NCBI GenBank assembly: GCA_965222345.1
Contig: CBDCTS010000004.1
Span: 372,001-436,000 of the forward strand
Reading direction: 5' to 3'
From: JADFGZ01 sp965222345
Lineage (GTDB): Bacteria; Acidobacteriota; Terriglobia; 2-12-FULL-54-10
DNA length: 64,000 bases
Shown in pieces: positions 55,649 to 64,000 of the stretch. The first letter of the stretch is position 1. Each line of letters starts with the position of its first letter. The notes under the pieces are model-generated. The model did no database searches, was not told the origin of the DNA, and worked only from the letters and a program-made list of their open reading frames with translations. Position numbers and translations under genes: made by a program.

Positions 55649-57091
55649 GGATTGCGTGCCCGGCAAGCGCCTCCAGAGGTAGTAAACCGGCAACCCCAGC
55701 AGCACGATGATCAGTCCGGGCCAAGTATATTCCGGCTTGTAGATCAGAAGATTCACCTCAATGAAGCCTGCTAAAACCAAATACAGTGCGGGCAGGACCG
55801 GATAGCCCCAGGCGCGATAGGGGCGCTCCATCTCGGGGCGTTTGCGGCGCAGCACGAACAATCCGGCTACCACCAGCATTAAAAACAGCAGGACGGCAAA
55901 GATGATGTAGTCCAGCAACTGCGAATAGGTCCCGCTCAGCGTCAGTATGCTGGCCCAAACGCCTTGCACGAGGAGCGAAATGACCGGGGTGCGGTACCGG
56001 GGATGAACCCTTCCCACCGCCGAAAAAAACAGGTTGTCCCGGGCCATGGCGTAATACACACGGGCTCCGCTCAGGATCAACCCGTTGTTACAGCCGAAAA
56101 CCGAGATCATGATCGCCAGGGCCATCAGGCCGACTCCTTCCGGACCGAAGATCACTTGAGCGGCGGCGGTACCCACGCGGTCTTCGGAAGCATACTGAAT
56201 CCCTCGCGCGATGGGGTCAGCTCCTTCGGGTGAGCCTTCCAGCGGCAGCAATCCCAGATACACGAAGTTGATCAGGAGGTAGAGAACCGAGACGGTTCCC
56301 ACGCCCAATATCATCGACAAAGGCAAGTTGCGGCGAGGATTTTTTATCTCCGCACCGGTGAAGGTGACGCCGTACCAGGCATCGTAGGCAAACAGCGGCC
56401 CCACCATTGCCACGCCCAGCAGCGTCATCGTGTCCAGGCTCCAGCCGGCATTCCTCCAGAAATCGCCGAAGTTGACCGCGAACCCCTGGTAGTTGCTTCC
56501 AAGAAAAAAGACGAGCAGCACCAAGGCCAGCAAAGCGGCGGTTTTGGTGAAAGTGAAAATGTTTTGCACCCAGGCGCCCAGGCGGATTCCGAAGCAGTTG
56601 AGCAGCGTCAACAGGGCGATGGAGAGGATCGCCGTCAGTTGCTCGCTGGAAACCCCGGGGAAGACGGCGCGGCTGGAAGAGATGGAGGGAACCAGGATGC
56701 CCAAAAACTTCGCGAAGGCCACGGCCACGGCCGCGATGGATCCCGTTTGGATGACCAGGAACGTCGTCCAGCCGTAGAGGAACCCGAGGACGGGCCCGAA
56801 GGCCTCCCGCAGGTAAACGTACGGTCCTCCGGCCTGAGGCATAGCGGCCGCCAGTTCGCCGTAGCAGAGAGCGCCAATGACAGTCAGCGCGGCAGTCAAA
56901 ACCCAGACGACAATCAGCAGGCCCGGCGAGGAAAGCAGGCGGGCGGCGTCGGCGGAAACAATGAAGATTCCGGAGCCGATCATGGACCCGATGACAAGGG
57001 TCGTCGAGTCCACCAGCCGAAGCTCCCGGAGCAGCCCCGGAGAACCGGTGGAAGGCGCAGCGGAGTGAGATGCTGCGGCTGGTTCAGACAT
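55637..57091 (-). CDS. APC-family amino acid permease (copy 1)
   Basis: Inner-membrane transporter of 484 aa with about twelve membrane helices. The APC start is clear: STTLVIGSMIGSGIFIVSAD (helix 1, broken GSGIF substrate site) and VIGALCYGELAAAMPQAGGP (helix 2), then YVYLREAFGPVLGFLYGW. It is probably a neutral or cationic amino acid transporter of the LAT/AAT group. ATG 57091 is given; an upstream in-frame ATG would add 35 unconserved residues. A near-copy lies directly upstream. The stop lies inside an 18-bp tandem repeat. Confidence 0.88.
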   Translation of the reverse strand: MSEPAAASHSAAPSTGSPGLLRELRLVDSTTLVIGSMIGSGIFIVSADAARLLSSPGLLIVVWVLTAALTVIGALCYGELAAAMPQAGGPYVYLREAFGPVLGFLYGWTTFLVIQTGSIAAVAVAFAKFLGILVPSISSSRAVFPGVSSEQLTAILSIALLTLLNCFGIRLGAWVQNIFTFTKTAALLALVLLVFFLGSNYQGFAVNFGDFWRNAGWSLDTMTLLGVAMVGPLFAYDAWYGVTFTGAEIKNPRRNLPLSMILGVGTVSVLYLLINFVYLGLLPLEGSPEGADPIARGIQYASEDRVGTAAAQVIFGPEGVGLMALAIMISVFGCNNGLILSGARVYYAMARDNLFFSAVGRVHPRYRTPVISLLVQGVWASILTLSGTYSQLLDYIIFAVLLFLMLVVAGLFVLRRKRPEMERPYRAWGYPVLPALYLVLAGFIEVNLLIYKPEYTWPGLIIVLLGLPVYYLWRRLPGTQSVKR

Positions 57092-57223
57092 GCAAGCGGA
57101 ATCTCCCCTCTGTTTGCTGATGCGGGCCGGCTTGCCGGGCGGGAGCGAAGCCGCTTCTTCACCCCCTGCTTCAGAAGGCGTCCCATCTGTAGGCACTGCC
57201 CTGGCGGAAACCAGCCGGCGCGT

Positions 57224-58684
57224 TTATCCTTCTGCTTTTCCTGCTTTCCGCAGGCCGGAGAAGCGCCTCCACAGATAGTAAACCGGAAGCCCCAGCAGCA
57301 CGATGATCAGTCCGGGCCAGGTATATTCCGGCTTGTAGATCAGCAGGTTGGCCTCAATAAAACCAGCCAGGACCAGATACAGGATGGGCAGAACCGGATA
57401 GCCCCAGGCGCGATAGGGGCGCTCCATCTCCGGGCGGGTGCGGCGCAGAACGAACAGCCCGGCAATAGTCAGCATGTAAAACAGCAGCACGGCGAAGATG
57501 ATGTAGTCCAGCAACTGCGAATAGGTCCCGCTCAGCGTCAGCACGCTGGCCCACACGCACTGCACGAAGAGCGAAACGACCGGGGTGCGGTACCGGGGAT
57601 GCACCCGGCCCACCGGCGAAAAAAACAGATTGTCCCTGGCCATGGCGTAATACACCCGGGCCCCGCTTAGGATCAAACCGTTGTTGCATCCGAAAACCGA
57701 GATCATGATGAAAAGCGCCATCAATCCGACGCCCTGCGGGCCGAAGATCACTTGCGCGGCGGCGGTGCCCACACGGTCCTCGGCGGCATACTGAATTCCG
57801 CGCGCGACGGAGCCGACACCTTCGGGCGAGCCTTCCAGCGGCAGCAAGCCCAGATACACGAAGTTAGTCAGAATATAGAGTATCGAAACGGCTCCCACGC
57901 CCAACAGCATCGACCAGGGCAAATTTCGTCGGGGATTTTTCACCTCCGCCCCGGCGAAGGCAACATTGTGCCAGGCATCGGAGGCAAACAGCGGGCCGAC
58001 CATAGCCACGGCCAGCAACGTCAGCGTGTTCACGCTCCAGTCCGCATTCCTCCAGAAATCGCCGAAGTTGGCTTCGATGGCCAGAGGACTGGTTCCCAGA
58101 AATACGGCGAGCAGAATCAATCCCACCACAGCGGCAGTCTTGGTAACGGTAAAGATGTTCTGGACCAACGCTCCCAGGCGAATCCCGAAGCAGTTGAGCA
58201 GCGTCAACACGGCGATGGAGAAGATCGCCGTCAGTTGCTCGGTGGACACCCAGGCAATGACGGTGTTGCTGGAAGAGACGGCAGGAACCAGGATGCCCAG
58301 AAATTTCGCAAAGGCCACTGCGACGGCCGCGATGGTTCCCGTCTGGATAACCAGAAATGAGGTCCAGCCGTAGAGGAACCCGAAAACAGGCCCGAAGGCC
58401 TCCCGCAAGTAAACGTACTGGCCTCCGGCCCGAGGCATGGCGGCAGCCAGCTCACCGTAGGTCAGGGCGCCGATGATAGTCAGCACGGCGGTCAAAATCC
58501 AGGCGAGAATCAGCAGGCCGGGAGAGAAAAGCTGGCGGGCCATGTCGGCGGAGACGATGAAGATCCCCGAGCCGATCATGGACCCCATGACGATGGTTGT
58601 GGCGTCCACCAGCCGGAGCCCCCGGACCAGTTCCGGGGAACCGGCGGAAGGGTTGGAAGGAACGGATGCAGTATTTTCAGACAT
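57224..58684 (-). CDS. APC-family amino acid permease (copy 2)
   Basis: A 486-aa permease very similar over its whole length to copy 1: ATTIVMGSMIGSGIFIVSAD, GALTYGELAAAMPRAGGQ and YVYLREAFGPVFGFLYGW. Both genes also share long near-identical DNA stretches, especially at the 3' end. The ends differ (FSGLRKAGKAEG here against PGTQSVKR). A recent tandem duplication is the simple reading. The spacer between the copies is 132 bases. Confidence 0.88.
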   Translation of the reverse strand: MSENTASVPSNPSAGSPELVRGLRLVDATTIVMGSMIGSGIFIVSADMARQLFSPGLLILAWILTAVLTIIGALTYGELAAAMPRAGGQYVYLREAFGPVFGFLYGWTSFLVIQTGTIAAVAVAFAKFLGILVPAVSSSNTVIAWVSTEQLTAIFSIAVLTLLNCFGIRLGALVQNIFTVTKTAAVVGLILLAVFLGTSPLAIEANFGDFWRNADWSVNTLTLLAVAMVGPLFASDAWHNVAFAGAEVKNPRRNLPWSMLLGVGAVSILYILTNFVYLGLLPLEGSPEGVGSVARGIQYAAEDRVGTAAAQVIFGPQGVGLMALFIMISVFGCNNGLILSGARVYYAMARDNLFFSPVGRVHPRYRTPVVSLFVQCVWASVLTLSGTYSQLLDYIIFAVLLFYMLTIAGLFVLRRTRPEMERPYRAWGYPVLPILYLVLAGFIEANLLIYKPEYTWPGLIIVLLGLPVYYLWRRFSGLRKAGKAEG

Positions 58685-58760
58685 GAATGCGGAACCCCCT
58701 CTTCATCGTCTGACTGCGCGTCTGACCAGACGCTTGAACGAAAAGGCAATCCGCTGCCTG

Positions 58761-59414
58761 CTAGGAGCGGCAGGGCTTCAGCACTACCAGGAACTGCCTG
58801 GCTCGGGCCTCAATGTCGCTGGCCTTCAGCAGGTCTCCGATGACTGCCACTGCATCGGCGCCTGCCTGCAAAACAGCGGGTGCATTTTCGAGCGTAATAC
58901 CGCCGATCGCCACCAGCGGCATGGCGGTCAGGGATCGCACCTGCGCGACCACTTCCAGGCCCACTACCGCGTCCGCTTCCTTCTTGCTCTCTGTAGGGAA
59001 AACCGGGCCGATGGCGATGTAATCGACCGGCAGGGAGATGGCCTCGCGCGCCTGTTCCAGGTTGTGCGTGGAATACCCGATCACCGAATCTTGCCCTAGA
59101 AACAGCCTTGCCTTGTCCGGCGGCAGGTCGTCCTGTCCCAGGTGCACTCCCGCGGCGCCGCACAATTTTGCCGCATCCGCCCGGTCGTTCACGATGAACT
59201 CCCCCCCGGACGCCTGAACCCGACGGGCAAACGCCGTGCACTGCTCCAGGTGTGCATTACGGAATCTTTCTTTGTGGCGATATTGAATGACCTTGACCCC
59301 GGCCCGCAAAAGCGGCTCCAGAATCACAGCAAAAGAGCTTTCGGGACGAATGGCGGTGTCCAGGATGGCGTAGAGCGGGGCGCGAGCCAGCAACTCTCCA
59401 ATCGAAACGCTCAT
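58761..59414 (-). CDS. thiE: Thiamine-phosphate synthase
   Basis: Joins the pyrimidine and thiazole halves of thiamine. The 217-aa TIM-barrel has GVKVIQYRHKER, FIVNDRADAAKLCGAAGVHLGQDDLP, VIGYSTHNLEQA, YIAIGPVFPTESKK and VAIGGITLENAP. The start at 59414 gives normal length; the longer frame has no conserved residues before it. It lies 104 bases behind accC and may be co-transcribed. ThDP is the cofactor of the E1 enzyme encoded elsewhere in the window. Confidence 0.94.
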   Translation of the reverse strand: MSVSIGELLARAPLYAILDTAIRPESSFAVILEPLLRAGVKVIQYRHKERFRNAHLEQCTAFARRVQASGGEFIVNDRADAAKLCGAAGVHLGQDDLPPDKARLFLGQDSVIGYSTHNLEQAREAISLPVDYIAIGPVFPTESKKEADAVVGLEVVAQVRSLTAMPLVAIGGITLENAPAVLQAGADAVAVIGDLLKASDIEARARQFLVVLKPCRS

Positions 59415-59518
59415 CCTCTGGTCAATCCTTGCCTCATCCCTCGCGCCACCGCTTAAAACAACACCTCTGTCAGGCCCGGTTCGGAGATGCGGTATCGGTT
59501 CGGGCCGGCCCAGCGCCT

Positions 59519-60883
59519 TTACTTTGCCGCCAGCGCAGGGCTGGACTGGCAATTTGACAGGAAGCTGACGTCATAGTTCCCCTGAAGGAACCTGGAATCT
59601 GCCAGAATCTTCCGATGCCTCGGGATGGAGGTTTGGATGCCCTCCACGATAAACATTTCCAGGGCGCAGCTCATGCGGCTGATGGCCTCTTGCCGGTCCC
59701 GCCCGCGCACGATGAGTTTGGCGATCAGAGAGTCGTAATAAGGGTGGATGACGCACTCGGGATACGAGGCGGAATCGACGCGAACGCCCGTTCCCCCAGG
59801 CACGTGAAACGAGGTGATCTGACCGGCAGAGGGGGTAAACGTCTGCGGGTCCTCGGCGTTGATGCGGCACTCGATGCTGTGGCCCCGGTGCACAACCGGA
59901 TTTTCGGTGATAATTTCGCGGAGAGAAGCCCCGGCCGCCAGCAGGATTTGGCTCTTAACCAGGTCGATGCCCGTCACCATCTCCGTTACCGGATGCTCCA
60001 CCTGAATCCGGGTATTCATCTCTATAAAAGAAAGGTCGCCCTTCTCATCCATCAGGAACTCCACCGTGCCGGCGTTTGTGTAACCGATCTGGCTGATGAC
60101 CTTTTCCACAAGCGCCCCTGTTTCCTGGCGCTTCTGAGACGAAACCGTCGGAGCCGGAGATTCTTCCAGGATTTTCTGGTAGCGGCGCTGGATGCTGCAC
60201 TCGCGCTCTCCGAGTTGAATGGCCTGCCCGCTTGCATCCGCCAGGACCTGAAACTCGATGTGCCGGGCCCCGGGGATCAATTTCTCCAGATACATCCAGC
60301 CCGAGCCAAATACCTGGAGCGCCTCGCTCCGGGCTGCCTGGAAGGCCGTAGCCATCTCTTCCGGGGCACGCACCACGCGCATCCCGCGGCCTCCGCCCCC
60401 AGCAGCCGCCTTGACCAAAACCGGGTAGCCGGTTACGGAACCCCACTCGGCAGCCTCCTCCGCGCTTGCCACCAGCTCATCGGAGCCGGCCAGCACCGGC
60501 AGGCCCGCCTCTTTCATCCTTTGCCGGGCTTTATTCTTATCTCCCATCAGCCGAATTAGTTCCGGCCGGGGACCGATAAAGGTAATGTCGGAAGCCTCGC
60601 AGACGTCGGCGAAGTTGGCGTCCTCAGCAAGAAACCCATAGCCCGGATGGATGGCGTCCGCGTCGGTGATCGCCGCGGCGCTGATCACGGCGGGAATATT
60701 CATATAACTGGCTCCCGACCGCGCCGGCCCAATGCAGATGGCCTCGTCGGCAAAGCGGACATGCAGCGATTGCAGATCCACTTCCGAATAAACGGCCACA
60801 GTCCGGATTCCCAGCTCCTTGCAGGCGCGGATCACCCGGAGGGCGATTTCTCCTCGATTGGCAACCAGAATCTTCCTAAACAT
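59519..60883 (-). CDS. accC: Acetyl-CoA carboxylase, biotin carboxylase subunit
   Basis: ATP-grasp enzyme that carboxylates biotin on AccB, the first step of fatty-acid synthesis. The 454 aa contain FRKILVANRGEIALRVIRAC, the Gly-rich loop KAAAGGGGRGMRVV, ECSIQRRYQKILEESPAP and the catalytic SFIEMNTRIQVEHPVTE. Length is normal. It follows accB by 41 bases. Confidence 0.97.
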   Translation of the reverse strand: MFRKILVANRGEIALRVIRACKELGIRTVAVYSEVDLQSLHVRFADEAICIGPARSGASYMNIPAVISAAAITDADAIHPGYGFLAEDANFADVCEASDITFIGPRPELIRLMGDKNKARQRMKEAGLPVLAGSDELVASAEEAAEWGSVTGYPVLVKAAAGGGGRGMRVVRAPEEMATAFQAARSEALQVFGSGWMYLEKLIPGARHIEFQVLADASGQAIQLGERECSIQRRYQKILEESPAPTVSSQKRQETGALVEKVISQIGYTNAGTVEFLMDEKGDLSFIEMNTRIQVEHPVTEMVTGIDLVKSQILLAAGASLREIITENPVVHRGHSIECRINAEDPQTFTPSAGQITSFHVPGGTGVRVDSASYPECVIHPYYDSLIAKLIVRGRDRQEAISRMSCALEMFIVEGIQTSIPRHRKILADSRFLQGNYDVSFLSNCQSSPALAAK

Positions 60884-60924
60884 CAGGACAGAAAGGACTT
60901 CCGCCGCTGGAGATTCTCACGGCG

Positions 60925-61437
60925 TCAGTCTCCTCCTTTTGAGGAAACCTTAGGGCGTAAATCGAAAAGCGGCTCACCATACTCTACCGGCTGCCCGTTT
61001 TCGACATAGCATTTCACGACGGTGCCTGTAATTTCCGCCTCGATTTCATTCATTAATTTCATAGCCTCTATGATGCAGAGCACTTGTCCGGTTTGTACAT
61101 CGTCTCCCACGGCAACGAATGGGGAGGCATCCTGGCCCGGCGCAGAGTAAAACGTTCCGACCATCGGAGACCGCACGACATGCAGTACTTCCGGGCGCTG
61201 CGGGACATCTGCTTCGGTCTTGGCGGAAGAGACTCCGGCTTGCTCGGACCCGGACGGCTGAAGAACCGGACTTTGCGCTGCGGCAGGCCGTGCGACAGAC
61301 GTTTGCTCGAGCAGTGCACGGGCAGAGCCGGTGTTTCTACTGATCTTCAGCCGGACCCCGGAGCGTTCCAACTCGAACTCGGAAATCCCCTTTTCCGTTA
61401 TCAAGTCAACGATTTCTTTGATCTCTTTTAGATTCAT
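60925..61437 (-). CDS. accB: Acetyl-CoA carboxylase, biotin carboxyl carrier protein
   Basis: Carrier of the biotin that AccC carboxylates. The 170-aa protein has an N-terminal helical part (KEIKEIVDLITEKGISEFEL), an Ala/Gln/Pro linker and the biotinyl domain, with K127 in IIEAMKLMNEIEAE as the biotin attachment site. It follows the peptidase gene by 57 bases. Confidence 0.97.
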   Translation of the reverse strand: MNLKEIKEIVDLITEKGISEFELERSGVRLKISRNTGSARALLEQTSVARPAAAQSPVLQPSGSEQAGVSSAKTEADVPQRPEVLHVVRSPMVGTFYSAPGQDASPFVAVGDDVQTGQVLCIIEAMKLMNEIEAEITGTVVKCYVENGQPVEYGEPLFDLRPKVSSKGGD

Positions 61438-61494
61438 CTACAAAGGAAGGTTCGGATCCTTTCCAGTGGTAAGCTCGCCCCAACCCTGCGGCCA

Positions 61495-62586
61495 TTAAAG
61501 CACCGTCAGTTCCCTGGGTGTCGTCGTCAGTATTTCGGGACCTTGTTTCCTAACCACCACCACGTTTTCGATGCGAACACCGCCGTAGCCGGGAATATAA
61601 ACGCCCGGCTCGACCGTCACCACGGCGCTCTCGGGCAGCAGGGTTTCCTGGTTGCGGGCCAAGCTAGGCATCTCGTGAATTTCCCTGCCTACCCCGTGGC
61701 CGGTGCTGTGAGTGAAATAGGAGCTATACCCATAACGTTCCAGCACCTTGCGGGCAGCTTTGTCCACAGCAGAACACGGAACCCCAACCTGAACAGCTTG
61801 CTCAGCTTCTTTCTGGGCTTCGAGCACCGCCTTATAAATTCGGGAGGCCTTGGGAGGAGCCTGTCCCAGGAAAATGGTCCGCGTCATATCCCCAGCGTAG
61901 CCGCCAAGTATAGCACCCAAATCCAGCATAATACATTCATTTTTCTTAAGTTTACGGGTTCCGGGACGGGCATGAGGCAGGGCCGTGTTGGGGCCTGCGG
62001 CTACGATCGTCTCAAAGGCAAGCCGTTCTGCGCCAAGCCGCCGCATCCGGTACTCAATCTCCGCAGCCACATCGATCTCTGTTATGCCCGGACGCAGGTG
62101 GGCTATCGTGTCGGAAAATGCCTTGGAGCCCAGCTGGACGGCTTTTCGGATTTGCTCAATCTCGGCTTTATCTTTTTGCATGCGGAGCGATTCCACCAGC
62201 CGGACAGTAGGAACAAGCTTTTTGTTTACAATTAGTTCTCGGAGGTTTCGGTAGGAACCGAAAGAGATCGACTCGCTTTCAAAGCCCAATCGGCCAGGCT
62301 TGGTTCTGGCGGCCCATTTCACGGCAGCCGCGAGAGCCCCCCCCTTGGCAATCACGACTCGGGAGCCACAGACTTCCCTCTGAGCCTGCAAGTCGTACCG
62401 GGAATCCGTGAACAGGATGGAGTTGCGGAGCGTTACCAGAAGCACTCCCGCGCTTCCGGAAAAGCCGGTCAGATAGTGTACGTTCGGCAAAGAAACCACC
62501 AGTAGCGCATCGATTTTCTTCTGTGCCAGGCGCTCTCGGAGATTGCTCAAACGCCGGAGAGCAGATGCGAACGATTCGTTTTTCAT
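61495..62586 (-). CDS. pepP: Xaa-Pro aminopeptidase (M24 family)
   Basis: Dinuclear metal peptidase that removes an N-terminal residue before proline. The 363 aa consist of an N-terminal domain (about 1-120, with VHYLTGFSGSAGVLLV) and the pita-bread domain with metal ligands in MLDLGAILGGYAGDMTRT, HSTGHGVGREIHE, VVTVEPGVYIPGYGG and RIENVVVV. ATG 62586 has AGGA ahead of it and yields the usual start. An M24 peptidase gene next to accB is a common order. Confidence 0.93.
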   Translation of the reverse strand: MKNESFASALRRLSNLRERLAQKKIDALLVVSLPNVHYLTGFSGSAGVLLVTLRNSILFTDSRYDLQAQREVCGSRVVIAKGGALAAAVKWAARTKPGRLGFESESISFGSYRNLRELIVNKKLVPTVRLVESLRMQKDKAEIEQIRKAVQLGSKAFSDTIAHLRPGITEIDVAAEIEYRMRRLGAERLAFETIVAAGPNTALPHARPGTRKLKKNECIMLDLGAILGGYAGDMTRTIFLGQAPPKASRIYKAVLEAQKEAEQAVQVGVPCSAVDKAARKVLERYGYSSYFTHSTGHGVGREIHEMPSLARNQETLLPESAVVTVEPGVYIPGYGGVRIENVVVVRKQGPEILTTTPRELTVL

Positions 62587-62630
62587 ATTTCCTGCCGGGG
62601 TCTTGGGGTTCTTTCGCCTTACAACGGTGA

Positions 62631-62660
62631 AAAACACGGACTCCCCCGGCTTGGGGAGTC
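62631..62660 (-). terminator. Intrinsic terminator downstream of the secretin relic
   Basis: GACTCCCC / GGGGAGTC (62639-62646, 62653-62660), a perfect 8-bp stem with a 6-base loop. On the minus strand it is followed after four bases by five Ts (62634-62630). It would end transcripts from the secretin relic before pepP. Confidence 0.6.
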
Positions 62661-62693
62661 TATGTAATGGGCTGACGGTGCAATTGCTTGTGA

Positions 62694-62828
62694 CTACACG
62701 ATTTCTGAAGTGATAAAGAGCAGGAACTCATTGCTGGTCGAGTCGGTTGCTCTCCGTTTAAACAGGTTCCCGACCAGAGGAATGCTGCCGAGCAGCGGCA
62801 CCTGCACTTCCGTCAAGTTGTTTTAGGT
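62694..62828 (-). pseudogene. C-terminal relic of a secretin (PilQ/GspD type)
   Basis: The minus strand reads LTEVQVPLLGSIPLVGNLFK followed by NEFLLFITSEIV and a stop. This is the conserved end of the secretin domain (VPxLGDIPLxGxLF, then ELLIFITPxI), found in type IV pilus and type II secretion pores. A stop codon precedes it in the same frame and the remaining 90% of a secretin is absent. It is the surviving tail of a deleted gene and still has a terminator behind it. Confidence 0.75.
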
Positions 62829-63127
62829 AGTTCCTAGCCGCAACGCAGGCTTTTACCCGTGAGTTTTCTCCTTTTCCTATTTTGGAACACCAAATCTTGA
62901 GTAGTTTAGCGGATTAACCTTTACATATGTCATTTTTTTACAGGCACGAGAGTACAGAAAAAAGGCACCTCCTAATACCTTCTTTCCATTCCGGCAGACG
63001 AGCGGCGGCGGAACCCTCCTGCTCCGAAATTTCTTGAAGCGCTACCGGCTTTCTCTGCCTGAGTGCCGTATCGGTTATCTCGCCTCGCTTTGCCGCACTG
63101 CTTTCGCACGCCATACGGCGCATCGGC
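62829..63127. other. Region between secretin relic and tRNA promoter
   Basis: About 300 bases. The first part is AT-rich; small open frames lack support. No repeat or RNA recognised. Confidence 0.35.
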
Positions 63128-63156
63128 TTGACAGCAATGCAACGGTCTGTTTCAAT
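63128..63156 (+). promoter_or_regulatory. Sigma-70 promoter of tRNA-Asn
   Basis: TTGACA (63128-63133), 17-base spacer, TTCAAT (63151-63156). The start of transcription would be about 20 bases before the mature tRNA. Confidence 0.65.
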
Positions 63157-63181
63157 AACATAGTCGATGCGTTCGAGCCAC

Positions 63182-63256
63182 TCCTCAGTAGCTCAATGGT
63201 AGAGCATTCGGCTGTTAACCGAAGGGTTGCAGGTTCGAGTCCTGCCTGAGGAGCCA
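63182..63256 (+). tRNA. tRNA-Asn (GTT)
   Basis: Full cloverleaf: acceptor stem TCCTCAG / CTGAGGA, D-arm with AGCTCAATGGTAGAGC, anticodon loop CTGTTAA with anticodon GTT, T-arm GCAGG-TTCGAGT-CCTGC, discriminator G and encoded CCA (63254-63256). It reads AAC and AAU codons. Confidence 0.97.
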
Positions 63257-63645
63257 ATTTATTGTCCAACCTCCCCTATCTTTCCCGGATGCGCTTTGAG
63301 GCGGTGCCGCACAAGGAAATGTTCCACTGCCCTTATTCTATTTGGAAAACTCCCAGCGACCCCTCTGCTTTAGATTTGTCTCCGAGTTGGTGTAAAGTGC
63401 GTTGTTGGTGAATCCATCCGAGCCGCGACCGCCCTGCGGCCCAGAGCCTGCGGGCGGCGGGCTGTGAAAGGCAGCCACGGTGAGCGCTTTTTCCCGCCGT
63501 GGGCTTTTCTTGAATTTACAAACCCACGGCAAATTGGAACTGTTAATTTGCCGTAGCTGCCCGGCGCGCGGCTCGGATTTTGCCGCACCGGACGGCAGCA
63601 TACCGGCGCAAATCCAAGCCATCTCGCAAAAGGTAACCAAAACCC
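63257..63645. other. Region between tRNA-Asn and methyltransferase, with competing hairpins
   Basis: About 390 bases without a supported gene. At 63475-63554 four segments can pair in alternative ways: CCACGG (63475-63480) with CCGTGG (63497-63502); GCCGTGGG (63496-63503) with CCCACGGC (63523-63530); and ACGGCAAATT (63526-63535) with AATTTGCCGT (63545-63554). The arrangement resembles a leader with mutually exclusive stems, about 90 bases before the methyltransferase start. Confidence 0.45.
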
Positions 63646-64000
63646 ATGAGCAACTCAGGGCCTGCTGATCCCGGCCCCTTCCGGGCATTCGAACACACGG
63701 GCTGGCTGAAGGCCGCCGAGCGGTATCACGATTTTTTTGCCCCGCTCACAACTCAGAGCATCGAGCCGCTTCTGGATGCGGCGGGCGTGTCTAAGGGCAC
63801 GCACTTGCTCGACGTGGCGTCCGGGCCAGGCTACGTAACCGGAGCCGCAGCTCAACGAGGCGCCGTTGCGGTTGGAGTCGATTTCTCAGCCTCCATGGTG
63901 GCGCTGGCGCGCCGGCAATACCCGGACGCGGAATTTCGGGAAGGAGACGCGGAACAGTTGCCTTCCCCCGGCGGCAGTTTCGACGCCGTGGTCACGAACT
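63646..64000 (+). CDS. Class I SAM-dependent methyltransferase, N-terminal part (cut by window edge)
   Basis: 118 codons of a methyltransferase running out of the window. The SAM site is clear: HLLDVASGPGYVTGAAAQRG (motif I), VGVDFSASMVALAR and FREGDAEQLPSPGGSFDAVV (motifs II and post-II), as in UbiE/arsenite-methyltransferase-like enzymes. AAAAGGT lies about 14 bases before the ATG. The acceptor substrate cannot be told from this part. Confidence 0.88.
   Translation, partial: MSNSGPADPGPFRAFEHTGWLKAAERYHDFFAPLTTQSIEPLLDAAGVSKGTHLLDVASGPGYVTGAAAQRGAVAVGVDFSASMVALARRQYPDAEFREGDAEQLPSPGGSFDAVVTN

Noticed and set aside
63338..63688. 116-codon frame on the minus strand between tRNA-Asn and the methyltransferase gene
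   Set aside because: Overlaps the start of the methyltransferase, shows no family motif, and lies over the inverted repeats that keep frames open by chance.

Overview
The window is a 64 kb stretch of bacterial chromosome with densely packed genes and a moderately high GC content. The gene families suggest an Acidobacteriota member, possibly of the Bryobacter/Solibacter type. The pointers are two TonB-dependent receptors that carry an N-terminal carboxypeptidase-regulatory-like domain, a GWxTD-domain protein next to a carboxypeptidase-like-domain barrel protein, a copper locus of CopC-CopD plus YcnI type, and many exported hydrolases. The phylum call is inference; no rRNA gene is present to confirm it.

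Layout. 1-2190: the 5' part of metK, with a complete IS1202/ISNCY-type insertion sequence sitting directly upstream of the metK promoter. 2323-4095: thiol peroxidase, a relic of a Vgb-like beta-propeller gene, and a TrmJ-type RNA methyltransferase. 4207-11872: a large TonB-dependent receptor and two paralogous exported amidohydrolases, which look like an uptake-and-degradation locus. 12100-14737: an IS3 transposase relic, an exported alpha/beta-hydrolase and a bacilliredoxin. 15038-18278: hsp20 and clpB, with a clear sigma-70 promoter overlapped downstream by a palindrome. 18980-27055: GWxTD protein, barrel protein, a PDZ-containing sensor kinase and an NtrC-type regulator. 27247-33744: the translation operon rimP-nusA-infB-ylxP-rbfA-truB, with a promoter and a terminator-like leader hairpin. 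33945-39620: transglutaminase-like protein, aldehyde dehydrogenase, a family-5 uracil-DNA glycosylase with an early amber stop, and a fused E1 alpha-beta 2-oxoacid dehydrogenase.

40200-46623 is a five-gene minus-strand cluster for copper handling: His-rich small membrane protein, TonB receptor with a His/Met-rich segment, His-rich lipoprotein, CopC-CopD-YtkA-like fusion, and YcnI. 47097-54519 holds a coiled-coil membrane protein, a small Cys/His membrane protein, an SDR reductase, tsaE, the bifunctional NAD(P)HX repair enzyme and a second exported alpha/beta-hydrolase. 54607-58684 holds an IS3 relic, a YugP-type zinc protease and two tandem APC permeases. 58761-62586 holds pepP-accB-accC-thiE, that is, the start of fatty-acid synthesis plus thiamine phosphate synthase. 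The right edge has a secretin relic, tRNA-Asn, a stretch with competing hairpins and the start of a SAM-dependent methyltransferase.

Most of the window is ordinary chromosome. The parts most worth a second look are the copper cluster, the PDZ kinase with its GAFTTA-type regulator, the palindrome at the hsp20 promoter, the terminator hairpin in front of rimP, the amber-truncated glycosylase, and the IS placed against the metK promoter. No CRISPR array, prophage or recognisable defence island was seen.
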